Shown piece by piece: positions 23,374 to 31,817 of a stretch of DNA of 64,000 nt; within the stretch, counting starts at the first letter, position 1, and every line of letters begins with the position of its first letter. This stretch comes from Microbacterium hatanonis. Lineage in GTDB: Bacteria; Actinomycetota; Actinomycetes; Actinomycetales; Microbacteriaceae. The stretch spans positions 1,116,001 to 1,180,000 of the forward strand of contig NZ_VRSV01000001.1 of assembly GCF_008017415.1 (NCBI RefSeq). The letters run 5' to 3'. The notes under the pieces were generated by a model. That model made no database searches and was not told the origin of the DNA. It saw nothing but the letters and a program-made list of their open reading frames with translations. Made by a program: the position numbers and the translations under genes.

Positions 23374-24300
23374 ATGGACATCTCGACGACGTCGATTACG
23401 CCGGTCGCGACCCCCCAGAAGTCGTTCGGACGCACGTTCCGCGCCTATCTCGCGCTGACGAAGCCCCGGGTCCTCGAGCTGCTGCTGGTCACGACCGTGC
23501 CGGTCATGATCCTCGCGCAGAACGGTATGCCGAACCTGTGGCTGGTGCTCGCCACGGTGATCGGCGGCTCGCTCAGCGCGGGCTCCGCCGCCGCGTTCAA
23601 CATGTACCTCGACCGCGACATCGACGCGCACATGCAGCGCACCGAGAAGCGTCCTCTCGTCACCGGCGAGGTGACGCCGCGCAACGCGCTGATCTTCGCG
23701 TGGACGCTCGCGGCGGCATCCACCGTCTGGCTCTTCTTCACCACCAACTGGCTCGCCGCCGCTCTTTCCGCCGGCGCCATCTTCTTCTACGTCGTCATCT
23801 ACACGATGATCCTCAAGCGCCGCACCGAGCAGAACATCGTGTGGGGCGGCATCGCGGGGTGCTTCCCCGTGCTCATCGGCTGGTCCGCGGTCACCGGGTC
23901 GCTGAGCTGGACCCCGTTCATCCTCTTCGCGCTCGTGTTCCTGTGGACGCCGCCGCACTACTGGCCGCTGTCGATGAAGTACAAGGACCAGTACGAAGAG
24001 GTCGACGTGCCCATGCTCGGCGCCACTCGCAGCGGTTCTCAGGTCGGACTCCAGGTCATCCTGTACGGCTGGGCGACCGTGGCGTGCTCGCTCCTGCTCA
24101 TCCCCGTCGCGTCGATGGGTCTCGTCTACACGGTGTCGGCCCTCGTCTTCGGCGGGTGGTTCCTCTACGAGTCGCACCGCCTCTACTCGCGCGCCGTGCG
24201 CGGCACCGAGCCGCGCCCGATGCGCGTCTTCCACGCCTCGATCACGTACCTCACGCTGCTGTTCGTCGCGATCGCGGTCGACCCGCTCCTGCCCTTCTGA
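23374..24300 (+). CDS. ctaB: protoheme IX farnesyltransferase (heme O synthase)
   Basis: It attaches farnesyl to heme B to make heme O for the aa3-type cytochrome oxidase. The 308-residue UbiA-family membrane protein has about eight to nine helices, the prenyl-diphosphate motif [24 protein letters not shown], and the second acidic loop around [10 protein letters not shown]. The N-terminal 20 residues precede the conserved [17 protein letters not shown]. ctaA, which makes heme A from heme O, lies 6.3 kb downstream on the other strand. A strong terminator follows. Confidence 0.97.
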   Translation: MDISTTSITPVATPQKSFGRTFRAYLALTKPRVLELLLVTTVPVMILAQNGMPNLWLVLATVIGGSLSAGSAAAFNMYLDRDIDAHMQRTEKRPLVTGEVTPRNALIFAWTLAAASTVWLFFTTNWLAAALSAGAIFFYVVIYTMILKRRTEQNIVWGGIAGCFPVLIGWSAVTGSLSWTPFILFALVFLWTPPHYWPLSMKYKDQYEEVDVPMLGATRSGSQVGLQVILYGWATVACSLLLIPVASMGLVYTVSALVFGGWFLYESHRLYSRAVRGTEPRPMRVFHASITYLTLLFVAIAVDPLLPF

Positions 24301-24310
24301 CGCACAGCGC

Positions 24311-24352
24311 ACGAAGAAGGCCGGATCCCGTGGGGGACCCGGCCTTCTTCGT
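24311..24352. terminator. terminator after ctaB
   Basis: A 14-bp stem, ACGAAGAAGGCCGG (24311-24324) against CCGGCCTTCTTCGT (24339-24352), with GAAGAA and TTCTTC on the outer ends. It can serve both ctaB and the convergent membrane-protein gene. Confidence 0.85.
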
Positions 24353-24370
24353 CGTTCGGACGATGCTGCG

Positions 24371-24832
24371 TCAGACGCGCTTGTCGTCGCCCTCGGTCGC
24401 CGCCGCCGGCGCCGGGGTCGTGCTCGGCACCTCGACGTCGGGGTCCTCGGCGATGACGGGCGCTGCCGTCGTGGCGGCGGGGACGGCGGGCTCGGCCGCG
24501 AACGGGGTCGGCTCGAGCTCGGATTCTTCGGCGGTCCAGTCGATCGTCTCGACGACGGCCACATCGCCCTGGGGGATGAGCGCCTTCGCGGCGGCCAGGG
24601 CCAGCGCGAGCAAGAGTCCGACGACGCCGGCGCCGAGGAGCACCGCTCCGACGACCGACCACGACTGTCCGCCGTAGACCTGGGCGGTGGTGGCGGTGCC
24701 GTCGACGAGTCCGCGCTCGAGGGTGCCGAGGCGGTCGACGACGATCCACAGGCCCACGGCTCCGGCCACGACGGACCCGGCGACGAGGATCCAGAACGGG
24801 ATGCTGGTGATCAGGCGGGCACGAGAGGTCAT
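24371..24832 (-). CDS. hypothetical two-helix membrane protein with acidic Ala/Pro tail
   Basis: A 153-residue protein of no family I recognise. The N-terminus MTSRARLITSIPFWILV leads into a first membrane helix (about 9-31). A short extracytoplasmic loop with TTAQVYGGQSW follows, then a second helix (about 58-82). The C-terminal 65 residues are rich in Ala, Pro, Glu and Thr and look disordered. With two helices and a single-residue-biased tail it resembles small envelope proteins often found only within one family of actinobacteria. It converges on ctaB behind a shared terminator. Confidence 0.7.
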   Translation of the reverse strand: MTSRARLITSIPFWILVAGSVVAGAVGLWIVVDRLGTLERGLVDGTATTAQVYGGQSWSVVGAVLLGAGVVGLLLALALAAAKALIPQGDVAVVETIDWTAEESELEPTPFAAEPAVPAATTAAPVIAEDPDVEVPSTTPAPAAATEGDDKRV

Positions 24833-24932
24833 TTCGGGTCAACTCCTAGTTTCTCCGGGCACGATTCGGCCGCGGCATCGACCAGTCTGCACCGTAGGCC
24901 GCCGTGATGCTTCTGCGTCTCCGATGAAACCC

Positions 24933-25766
24933 CTATGAAGGGACGCCTCCGCCTGCGCGCATGACGGCCTCTGCTGAGTCGTCGATCGCCGCGCACACGA
25001 CCTCGACATCGTGGGCGCGGATGGCCTCGGCGTCTTCGCTCGACAGGTCGTCGTCGGTCACGACCGTGTCGAGTTCGTCGAGACGCATGATGCGGTATTT
25101 CGCGAAGCTGCCGTACTTGCCGGAGTCGGCGAGCAGCACGCTCGACGTCGCGGAGTGGAGGGCGGCACGCTTGGGGTCGACCTTCGCCTCGGTGGGCGTC
25201 GTCACGCCGTGGCGTGCGTCCCACGAGCTGCAGGAGAGGAAGGCGACGTCGACCGAGAGCTCGGCCAAGGTCAGCGATGCCAACCGTCCGATCGTCGACT
25301 GGTTGTCGCGGTCGACCCGGCCGCCGATGCAGATGAGATCGACGCTCGGGTGATCGAGGAAGGCCTGGACGGTGGTCAGATCGTTCGTGACGACCGTGAG
25401 GTCGGAGCGGTCTTCGAGGAACGGGCGCATGGCCTGGACGGTCGTGCCGGCGTCGAGGTAGATCGTCATCGAGTCGGCCACGAGCGCCGCGGCGGCTCGG
25501 GAGATCGCCGTCTTCTGCGGCAGGTCGGTCTGCGCCTTCTGGGCGCGGAGGGGCTCGCTCAGCCGCCGTGCGACGATGGCCGCCCCGCCCGCGGTGGCCG
25601 TGACGCGACCCTGTTCGGCGAGGAGCGCGACGTCGCGCCGCGCGGTCATCTGGCTCACGCCGAGCAGATCGGTGATCTGCCGGTAGCTCAGAACCTCTTC
25701 CCGCCGGAGGTGCCGAAGGATCTCCTGCCGACGCTGCTCGGGAATGAGGGAAGTGCTGCTCGCCAT
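24933..25766 (-). CDS. DeoR-family transcriptional regulator of the sugar-acid genes
   Basis: A 277-residue repressor-type protein. The N-terminal winged helix-turn-helix spans about 10-60 (RRQEILRHLRREEVLSYRQITDLLGVSQMTARRDV). The C-terminal DeoRC sugar-phosphate sensor spans about 75-240 and shows YLDAGTTVQAM, VVTNDL, CIGGRVDRDNQSTIG and LADSGKYG. Such proteins usually sense a phosphorylated intermediate of the pathway they control. The gene lies 20 bp downstream of the OtnC-like gene, and a TACACT box at 25789-25794 inside the end of that gene could give it its own promoter. The ATG at 25766 has GGAGG upstream. Confidence 0.92.
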   Translation of the reverse strand: MASSTSLIPEQRRQEILRHLRREEVLSYRQITDLLGVSQMTARRDVALLAEQGRVTATAGGAAIVARRLSEPLRAQKAQTDLPQKTAISRAAAALVADSMTIYLDAGTTVQAMRPFLEDRSDLTVVTNDLTTVQAFLDHPSVDLICIGGRVDRDNQSTIGRLASLTLAELSVDVAFLSCSSWDARHGVTTPTEAKVDPKRAALHSATSSVLLADSGKYGSFAKYRIMRLDELDTVVTDDDLSSEDAEAIRAHDVEVVCAAIDDSAEAVMRAGGGVPS

Positions 25767-25786
25767 CGGTGGGGGCCTCCTCGGCG

Positions 25787-26437
25787 TCAGTGTATCGACA
25801 GACCCGGTTGCCACGGGCTGTCCCAGCGGGCGGCGAGTTCCGCGACCCCTTCGGGGTCGATCTCGCGTCGCGGCGTCTGGGCGGTGAGGAGTGAGATACG
25901 GCACGCCTCCTCCAGTTCGACGCCCCGATCGACGGCGTCGGCCATGTCGGTACCGGCCACGATCGAGCCGTGGTTCGCCAGGAGCGCGGCACGCAGCATC
26001 CACGGGGCGTGCTCGAGATCGCGCCCGAGCTCAGGGTCGCCGGGGTGGCGGTAGGGGAGGAGCGGCGTCTGCCCGACGCGCATGACGAAGTACGGAGTCA
26101 GCGGCGGCACGGCACTGTGCGGTGCCCACGGCTCGAGGCACGACGCGGCCACGGCGTACGGCGAATGCAGGTGCACGACCGCGCGGTAGGCGTCGTCGCG
26201 GCGGTAGAAACCGACGTGCAGCGGAGATTCCTTCGACGATCGCGCACCGGAGATGCGGGTGCCGTCGAGGTCGAGGACCGCGATGTCGGCCTCGGCGAGC
26301 CGGCCCAGCGAGCTGCCGGTGCCCGTGATGAGGATGCGGTCGTCGTCACGGATGCTGAGATTGCCGCTGCTGCCGGGGCTGAGGCCGGCCTCGACCAGGC
26401 GGGCCCCGGCGGCGATCAGTTCGTCTACGGCGCTCAT
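25787..26437 (-). CDS. otnC: class II aldolase family protein, OtnC-like
   Basis: OtnC enzymes decarboxylate 3-oxo-tetronate 4-phosphate to dihydroxyacetone phosphate and CO2; relatives are fuculose-phosphate and ribulose-phosphate aldolases/epimerases. The 216-residue protein has the GNLSIRDDDRILITGTGSSLG start of the fold, the glutamate in SSKESPLH, the zinc histidines in VVHLHSPYAVA, and the later NHGSIVAG histidine. Pairing with an OtnK-like kinase, with overlapping codons (ATGA), supports the 3-oxo-tetronate assignment over fuculose. Exact substrate stereochemistry cannot be read from sequence. Confidence 0.85.
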   Translation of the reverse strand: MSAVDELIAAGARLVEAGLSPGSSGNLSIRDDDRILITGTGSSLGRLAEADIAVLDLDGTRISGARSSKESPLHVGFYRRDDAYRAVVHLHSPYAVAASCLEPWAPHSAVPPLTPYFVMRVGQTPLLPYRHPGDPELGRDLEHAPWMLRAALLANHGSIVAGTDMADAVDRGVELEEACRISLLTAQTPRREIDPEGVAELAARWDSPWQPGLSIH

Positions 26438-27663
26438 GCGAGCTTCTCCCAGGCGCTCAGGAACAGGTCGTCGGCACCGAAGTTGCCGCTCTTGAGGGCG
26501 AGTGCGACCGTTCCGTCCGCGATGTCGGTGGTCGCCCAGCACACACCGGGGGCAAGCTCCGGGCCGATGCGGAGCGTCTCGACGCCCAGCCCGCGGACGA
26601 CGGCGCCGCTGCTCTCGCCGCCGGCGACGATCACCGCGGTCACGTCACCGGAGGTCACGAGCGCCCGAGCGACGGCCGTGAGCACGGATTCGACCAGGGG
26701 AGCGGTGTCGACACCGTCCACCGATGTGCGGATGTCGTCGGAGGTGCGAGCCGCGCACACGATCGGCGCGACGGCCGGGTCTTGCGCGCGCACCCACGAG
26801 ACGATCGCGGTGATCTCGGTCTCGGCATCGAGCGCGGCGCGGTCGAGGTCGATCGAGCGCACCGGCGAGATGTCGGTGGCGGCGTCGATCTGTCGACGCG
26901 TCGCCTCGGAGACGCTGCCGCACAGAACGAGTCGCCCGCCGGGCTCCGGTGCGTGCCAGCCGGTGTCGGCCAGGCCCGGGCCGGGGATGCCGAGGGCCAG
27001 CCCCGAGCCGCCGGAGACGAGCACGTCAGTGCGTGTGGCGGCACCGATCGTGGCGAGGTCGTCGTCGGTGGTCGCATCGACGACGACGAGCGGATCGTCG
27101 AGACCCGCGAGAGCGGCGGCCAGGCCCTCGACACCGGATCGGACGGCGGCCAGATGCACCTCGGTCACGCCGTGCGAGGTCTGAGGGCGCAGAAGATCGG
27201 CCACTCTCGACCGGGTCATCGGTGTGAGGGGATGATGGCGCATGGGGGAGTTCTCGAGCAGTTCGCCACCGACGAAGAGGCGGCCCTCCGCGACGGTCCG
27301 CCCATTGGCGGGGAGCGACGGCACGACGACCGTACGGCGCGCGCCGAGCGAGCCGGAGAGCGCGTCGAGCACGGGGCCGATATTGCCGTCGTCGGTCGAG
27401 TCGAACGTCGAACAGTATTTGAAGTAGAACCGATCAGCGCCCCAGGAGCGCAGGCGCTCGAGGGCCAGGAGCGACGAATCGACGGCCTCCGCCGCGGGGG
27501 AGGTGCGCGTCTTCAGTGCGACGACCACCGCGTCGATGTCGTCGAATGCCGCCGCACCGGGGTCGGCGTCCTCGATGACGACGGCGACGCGGTGACCCGA
27601 GCGACGCAGCATCGTCGCGAGGTCGGTCGCGCCGGTGAAGTCGTCGGCGATGGCTCCCAGCAC
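26434..27663 (-). CDS. otnK: four-carbon acid sugar kinase, OtnK-like (DUF1537)
   Basis: The family phosphorylates 3-oxo-tetronates or related sugar acids with ATP. The 409-residue protein begins MLGAIADDFTGATDLATMLRR, the N-terminal substrate-domain signature with the DDFTGA motif. The C-terminal nucleotide-binding part ends with VIVAGGESSGAVVRGLG. The GTG start has GAGGAG upstream. Its stop overlaps the OtnC-like gene, so kinase and decarboxylase are made together. The broken oxidoreductase gene lies divergently 156 bp away and would supply the 3-oxo substrate. Confidence 0.88.
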   Translation of the reverse strand: MLGAIADDFTGATDLATMLRRSGHRVAVVIEDADPGAAAFDDIDAVVVALKTRTSPAAEAVDSSLLALERLRSWGADRFYFKYCSTFDSTDDGNIGPVLDALSGSLGARRTVVVPSLPANGRTVAEGRLFVGGELLENSPMRHHPLTPMTRSRVADLLRPQTSHGVTEVHLAAVRSGVEGLAAALAGLDDPLVVVDATTDDDLATIGAATRTDVLVSGGSGLALGIPGPGLADTGWHAPEPGGRLVLCGSVSEATRRQIDAATDISPVRSIDLDRAALDAETEITAIVSWVRAQDPAVAPIVCAARTSDDIRTSVDGVDTAPLVESVLTAVARALVTSGDVTAVIVAGGESSGAVVRGLGVETLRIGPELAPGVCWATTDIADGTVALALKSGNFGADDLFLSAWEKLA

Positions 27664-27717
27664 GGTGGCTCCTCAGATCTGCGGTGGTCGGCACACGGGG
27701 CGCGTGTCGGAACATTG

Positions 27718-27772
27718 TCATCCTATGTGACGATTTGGTGCGAATTTGTACGATTCTGGATTCTGTGAAACA
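27718..27772. promoter_or_regulatory. AT-rich control region between the divergent sugar-acid genes
   Basis: This is one of the most AT-rich stretches in the window. It carries repeated CGATT/CGAATT-like words and the inverted repeat GAAT-N7-ATTC (27742-27756). It lies between otnK and the divergent oxidoreductase gene, where the adjacent DeoR regulator would be expected to act. The operator boundaries are inferred. Confidence 0.4.
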
Positions 27773-27819
27773 GTGACCCCCGGCCGCTCGAAGTCCGAGC
27801 GGGCACGACGATCGGAACG

Positions 27820-29141
27820 ATGGTGCTCCTTCCTCATCCCGCTCGAGAGCGCACACCCATCCGCATCGCGCTGACCGGCGCGAACGGTGGCTACGGCCGT
27901 ACGCTCCTCGCCCAGCTGCGTTCCACCCGGAGATCCTCCCCGCCGTCCTGATCGACCCCGACCTCGACGGTGTCGGCCGCATGCTCGACGACCTGGGGAT
28001 CGATCGATCCCTCGTCTCCGTGGTCCCCGACGCCGCGCACCTCGAGTGGAACGGCCTGGACGTCCTGGTCGAGGCCAGCGGACGCGTCTCGGCCGGCTAC
28101 GACTATGCGTCGACGGCGCTCTCGCACGGCACCCACGTGGTGATGGTGAGCAAAGAGGTCGACTCGGTCGTCGGCCCCGCTCTCGCCGCCGCCGCACGCG
28201 ACGCCGGCCTCAGCTACCTCGCGGGCGACGGCGATCAGCCCGCCAACCTGCTGCGGCTGGTCGACTGGGTCAGCGCGGTCGGCCTCGACATCGTCGCGAT
28301 CGGGAAGTCGGGGGAGTACGACCTCGAGTTCGACCCCGCTACCGGCCGCGTCGTGCAGTCGGGCGTCGAGATCGACGCCCCCGGGCTCGCCGACCTCCTC
28401 GAGCTCGGAGACGATGTCGCCGCGACGCTCGCCGCACGTGCGGCCCTCGTTTCGACCCTCAAGCGCGCCGCCGCCGCCGACTCGTGCGAGATGGCGGTCG
28501 TCGCGACCCGCACCGGGCTCACCGCCGACGTCGAGGCGATGCACTATCCCGTTGCGCGGATCGACGAGCTCGCCGACATCTACGCCCTGGCGGCGGACGG
28601 CGGCATCGTCTCGCGCGACGGCGTCGTCGACGTCTTCTCCGGCCTCCGGCTGCCCGGCGAGGCGAGCTTCGCCGGCGGAGTGTTCGCGATCGTCCGCACC
28701 GGTGATCCGGTGACCTGGGAGATCCTGCGCGGGAAGGGGCACGTCCTGAGCCGCGACGGCAAGTACGCCTGCCTCTACTGGCCCTACCACTACATGGGCG
28801 TCGAGACGCCGCTGACGATCCACGCGGCCGTCGACCGCGCCCTCGCGGCAGCCCCGGTGTGGAACAGCATCCTCGCCGCTCGCACGAGTGTCGATCTCGC
28901 CGCCGGCACCGCTTTCTCGGTCGCCGGTCACCACCACGAGATCGCCGGTGTGTCGCCCGTCATGATCGACCCCGCGGCATCCGTCGCCCCGTACTACCTC
29001 CTCGACGGCGCCCGTCTCACCCGGGCGATCCCGGCGGGCGAGGTCGTACGACTCGAAGACCTGGAGGGAGTCGCCGACGCCCCCCTCGCCGCCTACCTGG
29101 CCGGCACGACCCTGATGGACTCGAACGGAGCTCACCGATGA
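27820..29141 (+). pseudogene. DRL-type SAF-domain oxidoreductase, broken by a -1 frameshift
   Basis: The N-terminal frame starts at ATG 27820 and encodes IRIALTGANGGYGRTLLAQLR, a Rossmann nucleotide-binding start. It then runs to a TGA at 27949. From about 27924 the rest of the protein continues in another frame (HPEILPAVLIDPDLDGVGR, then MLDDLGIDRSL) to 29141. One missing base near 27922-27924 explains the break. The downstream part includes VLVEASGRVSAG, GDGDQPANLLRLVDW, ATRTGLTADVEAM and a C-terminal SAF-like domain (PYYLLDGARLTRAIPAGEVVRLEDLEG). This is the homoserine-dehydrogenase-like/DXR-like (DRL) family. It could be a recent pseudogene or a sequencing error. An internal start at 27981 would lack the nucleotide-binding motif. 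Confidence 0.8.
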
Positions 29142-29193
29142 CGTTGACGACCGACGGCGCACGCCGCCGCCCCCGCGCAGGGGAGACCCGCGC

Positions 29194-30552
29194 ATGAACG
29201 CCGAGATCATCGCGCTGATCGGGCTCGCGCTCGTCTTCGCCATCGCGTCGCTGCGTAACATCCACATGGGTGCGCTCGCGCTGGTCGCGGCCTTCATCAT
29301 CGGCATCGGCGTCGTGGGCGAGAGCCTCGACGACGTGCTGGGCGGCTTCCCCGTCGACGCACTCATCATCCTGCTCGGCATCACGTACCTGTTCGGGATC
29401 GCACGCGAGACCGGAACGATCGACTGGCTGGTCGATCGCTCGATCGGGCTCATCGGTCACCGCGTCGCCCTGCTTCCCTGGGGCCTCTGGCTGATCGCCA
29501 CCGGCGTCGCCTGCCTCGGTACCTCGCACGCGGCATTCGCGGTCGTCCCGATCGCGATGAGTCTCGCGCACACACACCGCATCAACTCGACCCTCATGGG
29601 CATCGCGATGAGTTCGGCGATCGTCGGTGGCGCGCTCGCGCCGACGAGCATCAACGGGATCACGGTGATGACCGTCGCGCAGACCGCCGGCATCCCCTAC
29701 AACCCGGCTCTCATGTTCGCCCTCTCGGTGGGCATCAACGCGCTGGTCGTTCTCGTGGCGTTCTTCCTGTTCGGCGGCCGCGAGCTCATCCGTCGTTCGC
29801 GGGGCGTCAAGGGCGGGGCGGATGCTTCGCCCACCGGCGGCCTCGGACCCACCGGCAGCGTCGGAACGGGCGCCGGCGCCACCGCCACCCTGCTCCGCAC
29901 CGACGTCGACACGGCCGTCGAGCTGAAGAAGCTCACCGGCATGCAGATCATGGTGATGGCCGCCATCGTGCTGCTCGTCGGAGGGTTCTTCACGCTGACG
30001 CAGCTCGACGTCGATGTGAACCTCGGCGTGGTCGCGCTGACCATCGCCGTCGTCATCGCGCTCGTCGACCCGGGTGTCGGACGCCGCGCTCTCAACCGCG
30101 TCGACTGGAACACGATCCTCCTGCTGGGTGGCATCATTACGTACGTCGGCGTGCTCACCCGTCTCGGCGCGATCGACCAGCTCGGCGAGGCCGCCCGCTC
30201 GGTCAACGAGCCGCTCATCGCGGCCCTCGTCATCTGCGTCATCGCAGGCCTCGTCTCGGCGTTCGCGTCGACGATCGGCATTCTGGGCGCCCTGATCCCG
30301 CTGGCCGTCCCGCTGCTGCTGGTCGGCGGCGGACTCGAGATGACCGGCTTCATCTACGCGCTGGCGATCTCCGCCTCGCTCGTGGACTGCGCGCCGTTCG
30401 GTACCACCGGCGCCACGATCGTGGCGAGCACGGTGGAACAGGATCGGCCGCGCGTGTACCGCAACCTGACGATCTGGGGTCTGTCGATGGTGATCGTCGG
30501 GCCGGTCGTCACGATCGCAACGATGGTCGTGCCGTTCATGCTGCTCGGCTGA
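29194..30552 (+). CDS. SLC13/ArsB-superfamily carboxylate or sugar-acid permease
   Basis: An integral membrane carrier of 452 residues with about 10-12 helices. It resembles the MatC/SLC13-like branch of the ion-transporter superfamily: ALIILLGITYLFGIARETGTIDWLV, the first reentrant-type loop with GGALAPTSINGIT, and the second GLVSAFASTIGILGALIPL followed by PFGTTGATIV. A central hydrophilic loop (about 200-245) is Gly/Thr-rich. It starts at ATG 29194, 52 bp after the oxidoreductase stop, and likely shares that promoter. The context suggests uptake of the sugar acid used by OtnK/OtnC; substrate is inferred. A terminator follows. Confidence 0.85.
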   Translation: MNAEIIALIGLALVFAIASLRNIHMGALALVAAFIIGIGVVGESLDDVLGGFPVDALIILLGITYLFGIARETGTIDWLVDRSIGLIGHRVALLPWGLWLIATGVACLGTSHAAFAVVPIAMSLAHTHRINSTLMGIAMSSAIVGGALAPTSINGITVMTVAQTAGIPYNPALMFALSVGINALVVLVAFFLFGGRELIRRSRGVKGGADASPTGGLGPTGSVGTGAGATATLLRTDVDTAVELKKLTGMQIMVMAAIVLLVGGFFTLTQLDVDVNLGVVALTIAVVIALVDPGVGRRALNRVDWNTILLLGGIITYVGVLTRLGAIDQLGEAARSVNEPLIAALVICVIAGLVSAFASTIGILGALIPLAVPLLLVGGGLEMTGFIYALAISASLVDCAPFGTTGATIVASTVEQDRPRVYRNLTIWGLSMVIVGPVVTIATMVVPFMLLG

Positions 30553-30570
30553 CCCACGTCGAAACGCGGA

Positions 30571-30600
30571 AGGGGGCGGGAGCTTCGGCTCCCGCCCTCT
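30571..30600. terminator. bidirectional terminator between permease and ctaA
   Basis: A 13-bp stem (30571-30583 with 30588-30600, one G-T pair) closed by a stable TTCG tetraloop and followed by TTTCG. It lies 18 bp past the stop of each convergent gene. Confidence 0.9.
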
Positions 30601-30618
30601 TTCGCCTTCCCGGCGTCT

Positions 30619-31569
30619 TCAGCGTGAGACGGCGGGGGTCTTCAGGTTCAGCACCACGACGACCATGGCCGCGGCGGTCAGTGCGGCCAGCACCATGTGG
30701 GTGCCGACGGCCCACTCCGGGAGACCGTTCCGAGCCTGGTAGAGCCCCACCGAGATCTGCACGAGCTCGATGGCGAGCAGCGCGGTGATCCACCGGCGCA
30801 CCGGGAGACGGCGCGCCCACGCGACGATCGCGAGCACGAGGGTCAGAGCGAACAGCGCGTAGCCGGGCCACGCGTGTACATGCTCGAGCACCTGCGCGTC
30901 GAAACCGCTGCGCACCGCCGCGTCGTCGCCGGAGTGGGGGCCGGCGCCCGTGGTCAGCACGCCGAACACGATGGTGAGGGCGAGCACGAGCGTCGTCACG
31001 TGCGTCGTGATCAGGTACCAGCGGGGGACGGCGAGCGAGCGGGGGCCGGGGGCGGCGTTCATCCGCACGAGGAACGCGGCGCACACGCCGACCAGGACGA
31101 CCGAGGCGACGTAGTGGAAGCCGACGATGAAGGGGTTGAGGCCGGTGAGGACGGTCACTCCTCCCACGAGGGCCTGGGCGACGACGCCGCCGAGAACGAT
31201 CGCGGCGAGCACGAAGAGGTCGCGGCGTTCGCGACGCATCCGCCACACGAGCACGACGACGGCCAGCGCCAGGATCCCGACGACGCCGGTGAGAGTGCGG
31301 TTGCCGAACTCGATGATGCCGTGGATGCCCATCTCCTGCGTGGCGACCAGCGAGTCGGGCGTGCAGGTCGGCCACGTGGGGCAGCCGAGCCCCGAGCCGG
31401 TGAGGCGCACGGCCCCGCCGGTGCCGATGATGAGCACCTCGGCGACGAAAGAGAGCCAGGCGAAGACCCGGATGCGGCGATCCACCCGGTCGGGCAGCCA
31501 CGCGACGAATCGCGACAGCGGCGTGGGGTCGGTGCTGCGGTGGGTGTCGGCGGTGGACTGCGCTGACAT
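30619..31569 (-). CDS. ctaA: heme A synthase (COX15/CtaA)
   Basis: It oxidises the methyl group of heme O to give heme A for cytochrome aa3 oxidase. The 316-residue membrane protein has eight helices and the family motifs VRLTGSGLGCPTWPTC with the paired cysteines, HGIIEFGNRTLTG with a heme-ligating histidine, and HYVASVVLVG and EHVHAWPGYALF with further histidines. The ATG at 31569 has GGAGG upstream. It is divergent from the suf operon, an arrangement linking heme and Fe-S cofactor supply. Confidence 0.95.
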   Translation of the reverse strand: MSAQSTADTHRSTDPTPLSRFVAWLPDRVDRRIRVFAWLSFVAEVLIIGTGGAVRLTGSGLGCPTWPTCTPDSLVATQEMGIHGIIEFGNRTLTGVVGILALAVVVLVWRMRRERRDLFVLAAIVLGGVVAQALVGGVTVLTGLNPFIVGFHYVASVVLVGVCAAFLVRMNAAPGPRSLAVPRWYLITTHVTTLVLALTIVFGVLTTGAGPHSGDDAAVRSGFDAQVLEHVHAWPGYALFALTLVLAIVAWARRLPVRRWITALLAIELVQISVGLYQARNGLPEWAVGTHMVLAALTAAAMVVVVLNLKTPAVSR

Positions 31570-31817
31570 GGGGTCGCCTCCAGGCGGGTCCCGCGAGCGC
31601 CGGGGGGTGGGCGCTGGGCACCCCGTACGCGGCCGGGAACCTGTAGAATCAAGGGGTTCGGGATACTCCGCTCACGCGGATGTCATCCCCGACAGTCTAG
31701 GCGCGGTAACTGCGCCTCATAGCGGGCCCACCGAGCCTCCTCCCTCCGCCGCACTCCACGCGGAACGGGAATGCTCGGGCGGATGACACCGTTCGGCCCG
31801 AAGAGGAGAGGATCGTC
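31570..31817. promoter_or_regulatory. ctaA-sufB intergenic control region
   Basis: The 248-bp gap contains a TAGAAT -10 box on the plus strand (31644-31649), giving sufB a leader of about 160 nt. Within the leader lie an imperfect inverted repeat TCGGGAT/ATCCCCGA (about 31668-31691), a short palindrome GGATG-T-CATCC (31678-31688), and a hairpin AGGCGC-N7-GCGCCT (about 31699-31717). No sufR regulator gene is adjacent. A GAAGAGGAGAGG ribosome binding site precedes sufB. Confidence 0.4.

Noticed and set aside
27915..27951. Programmed -1/+1 frameshifting in the oxidoreductase gene
   Set aside because: I saw no slippery heptamer, stop-codon context or downstream pseudoknot at the junction. A simple one-base loss explains it better.
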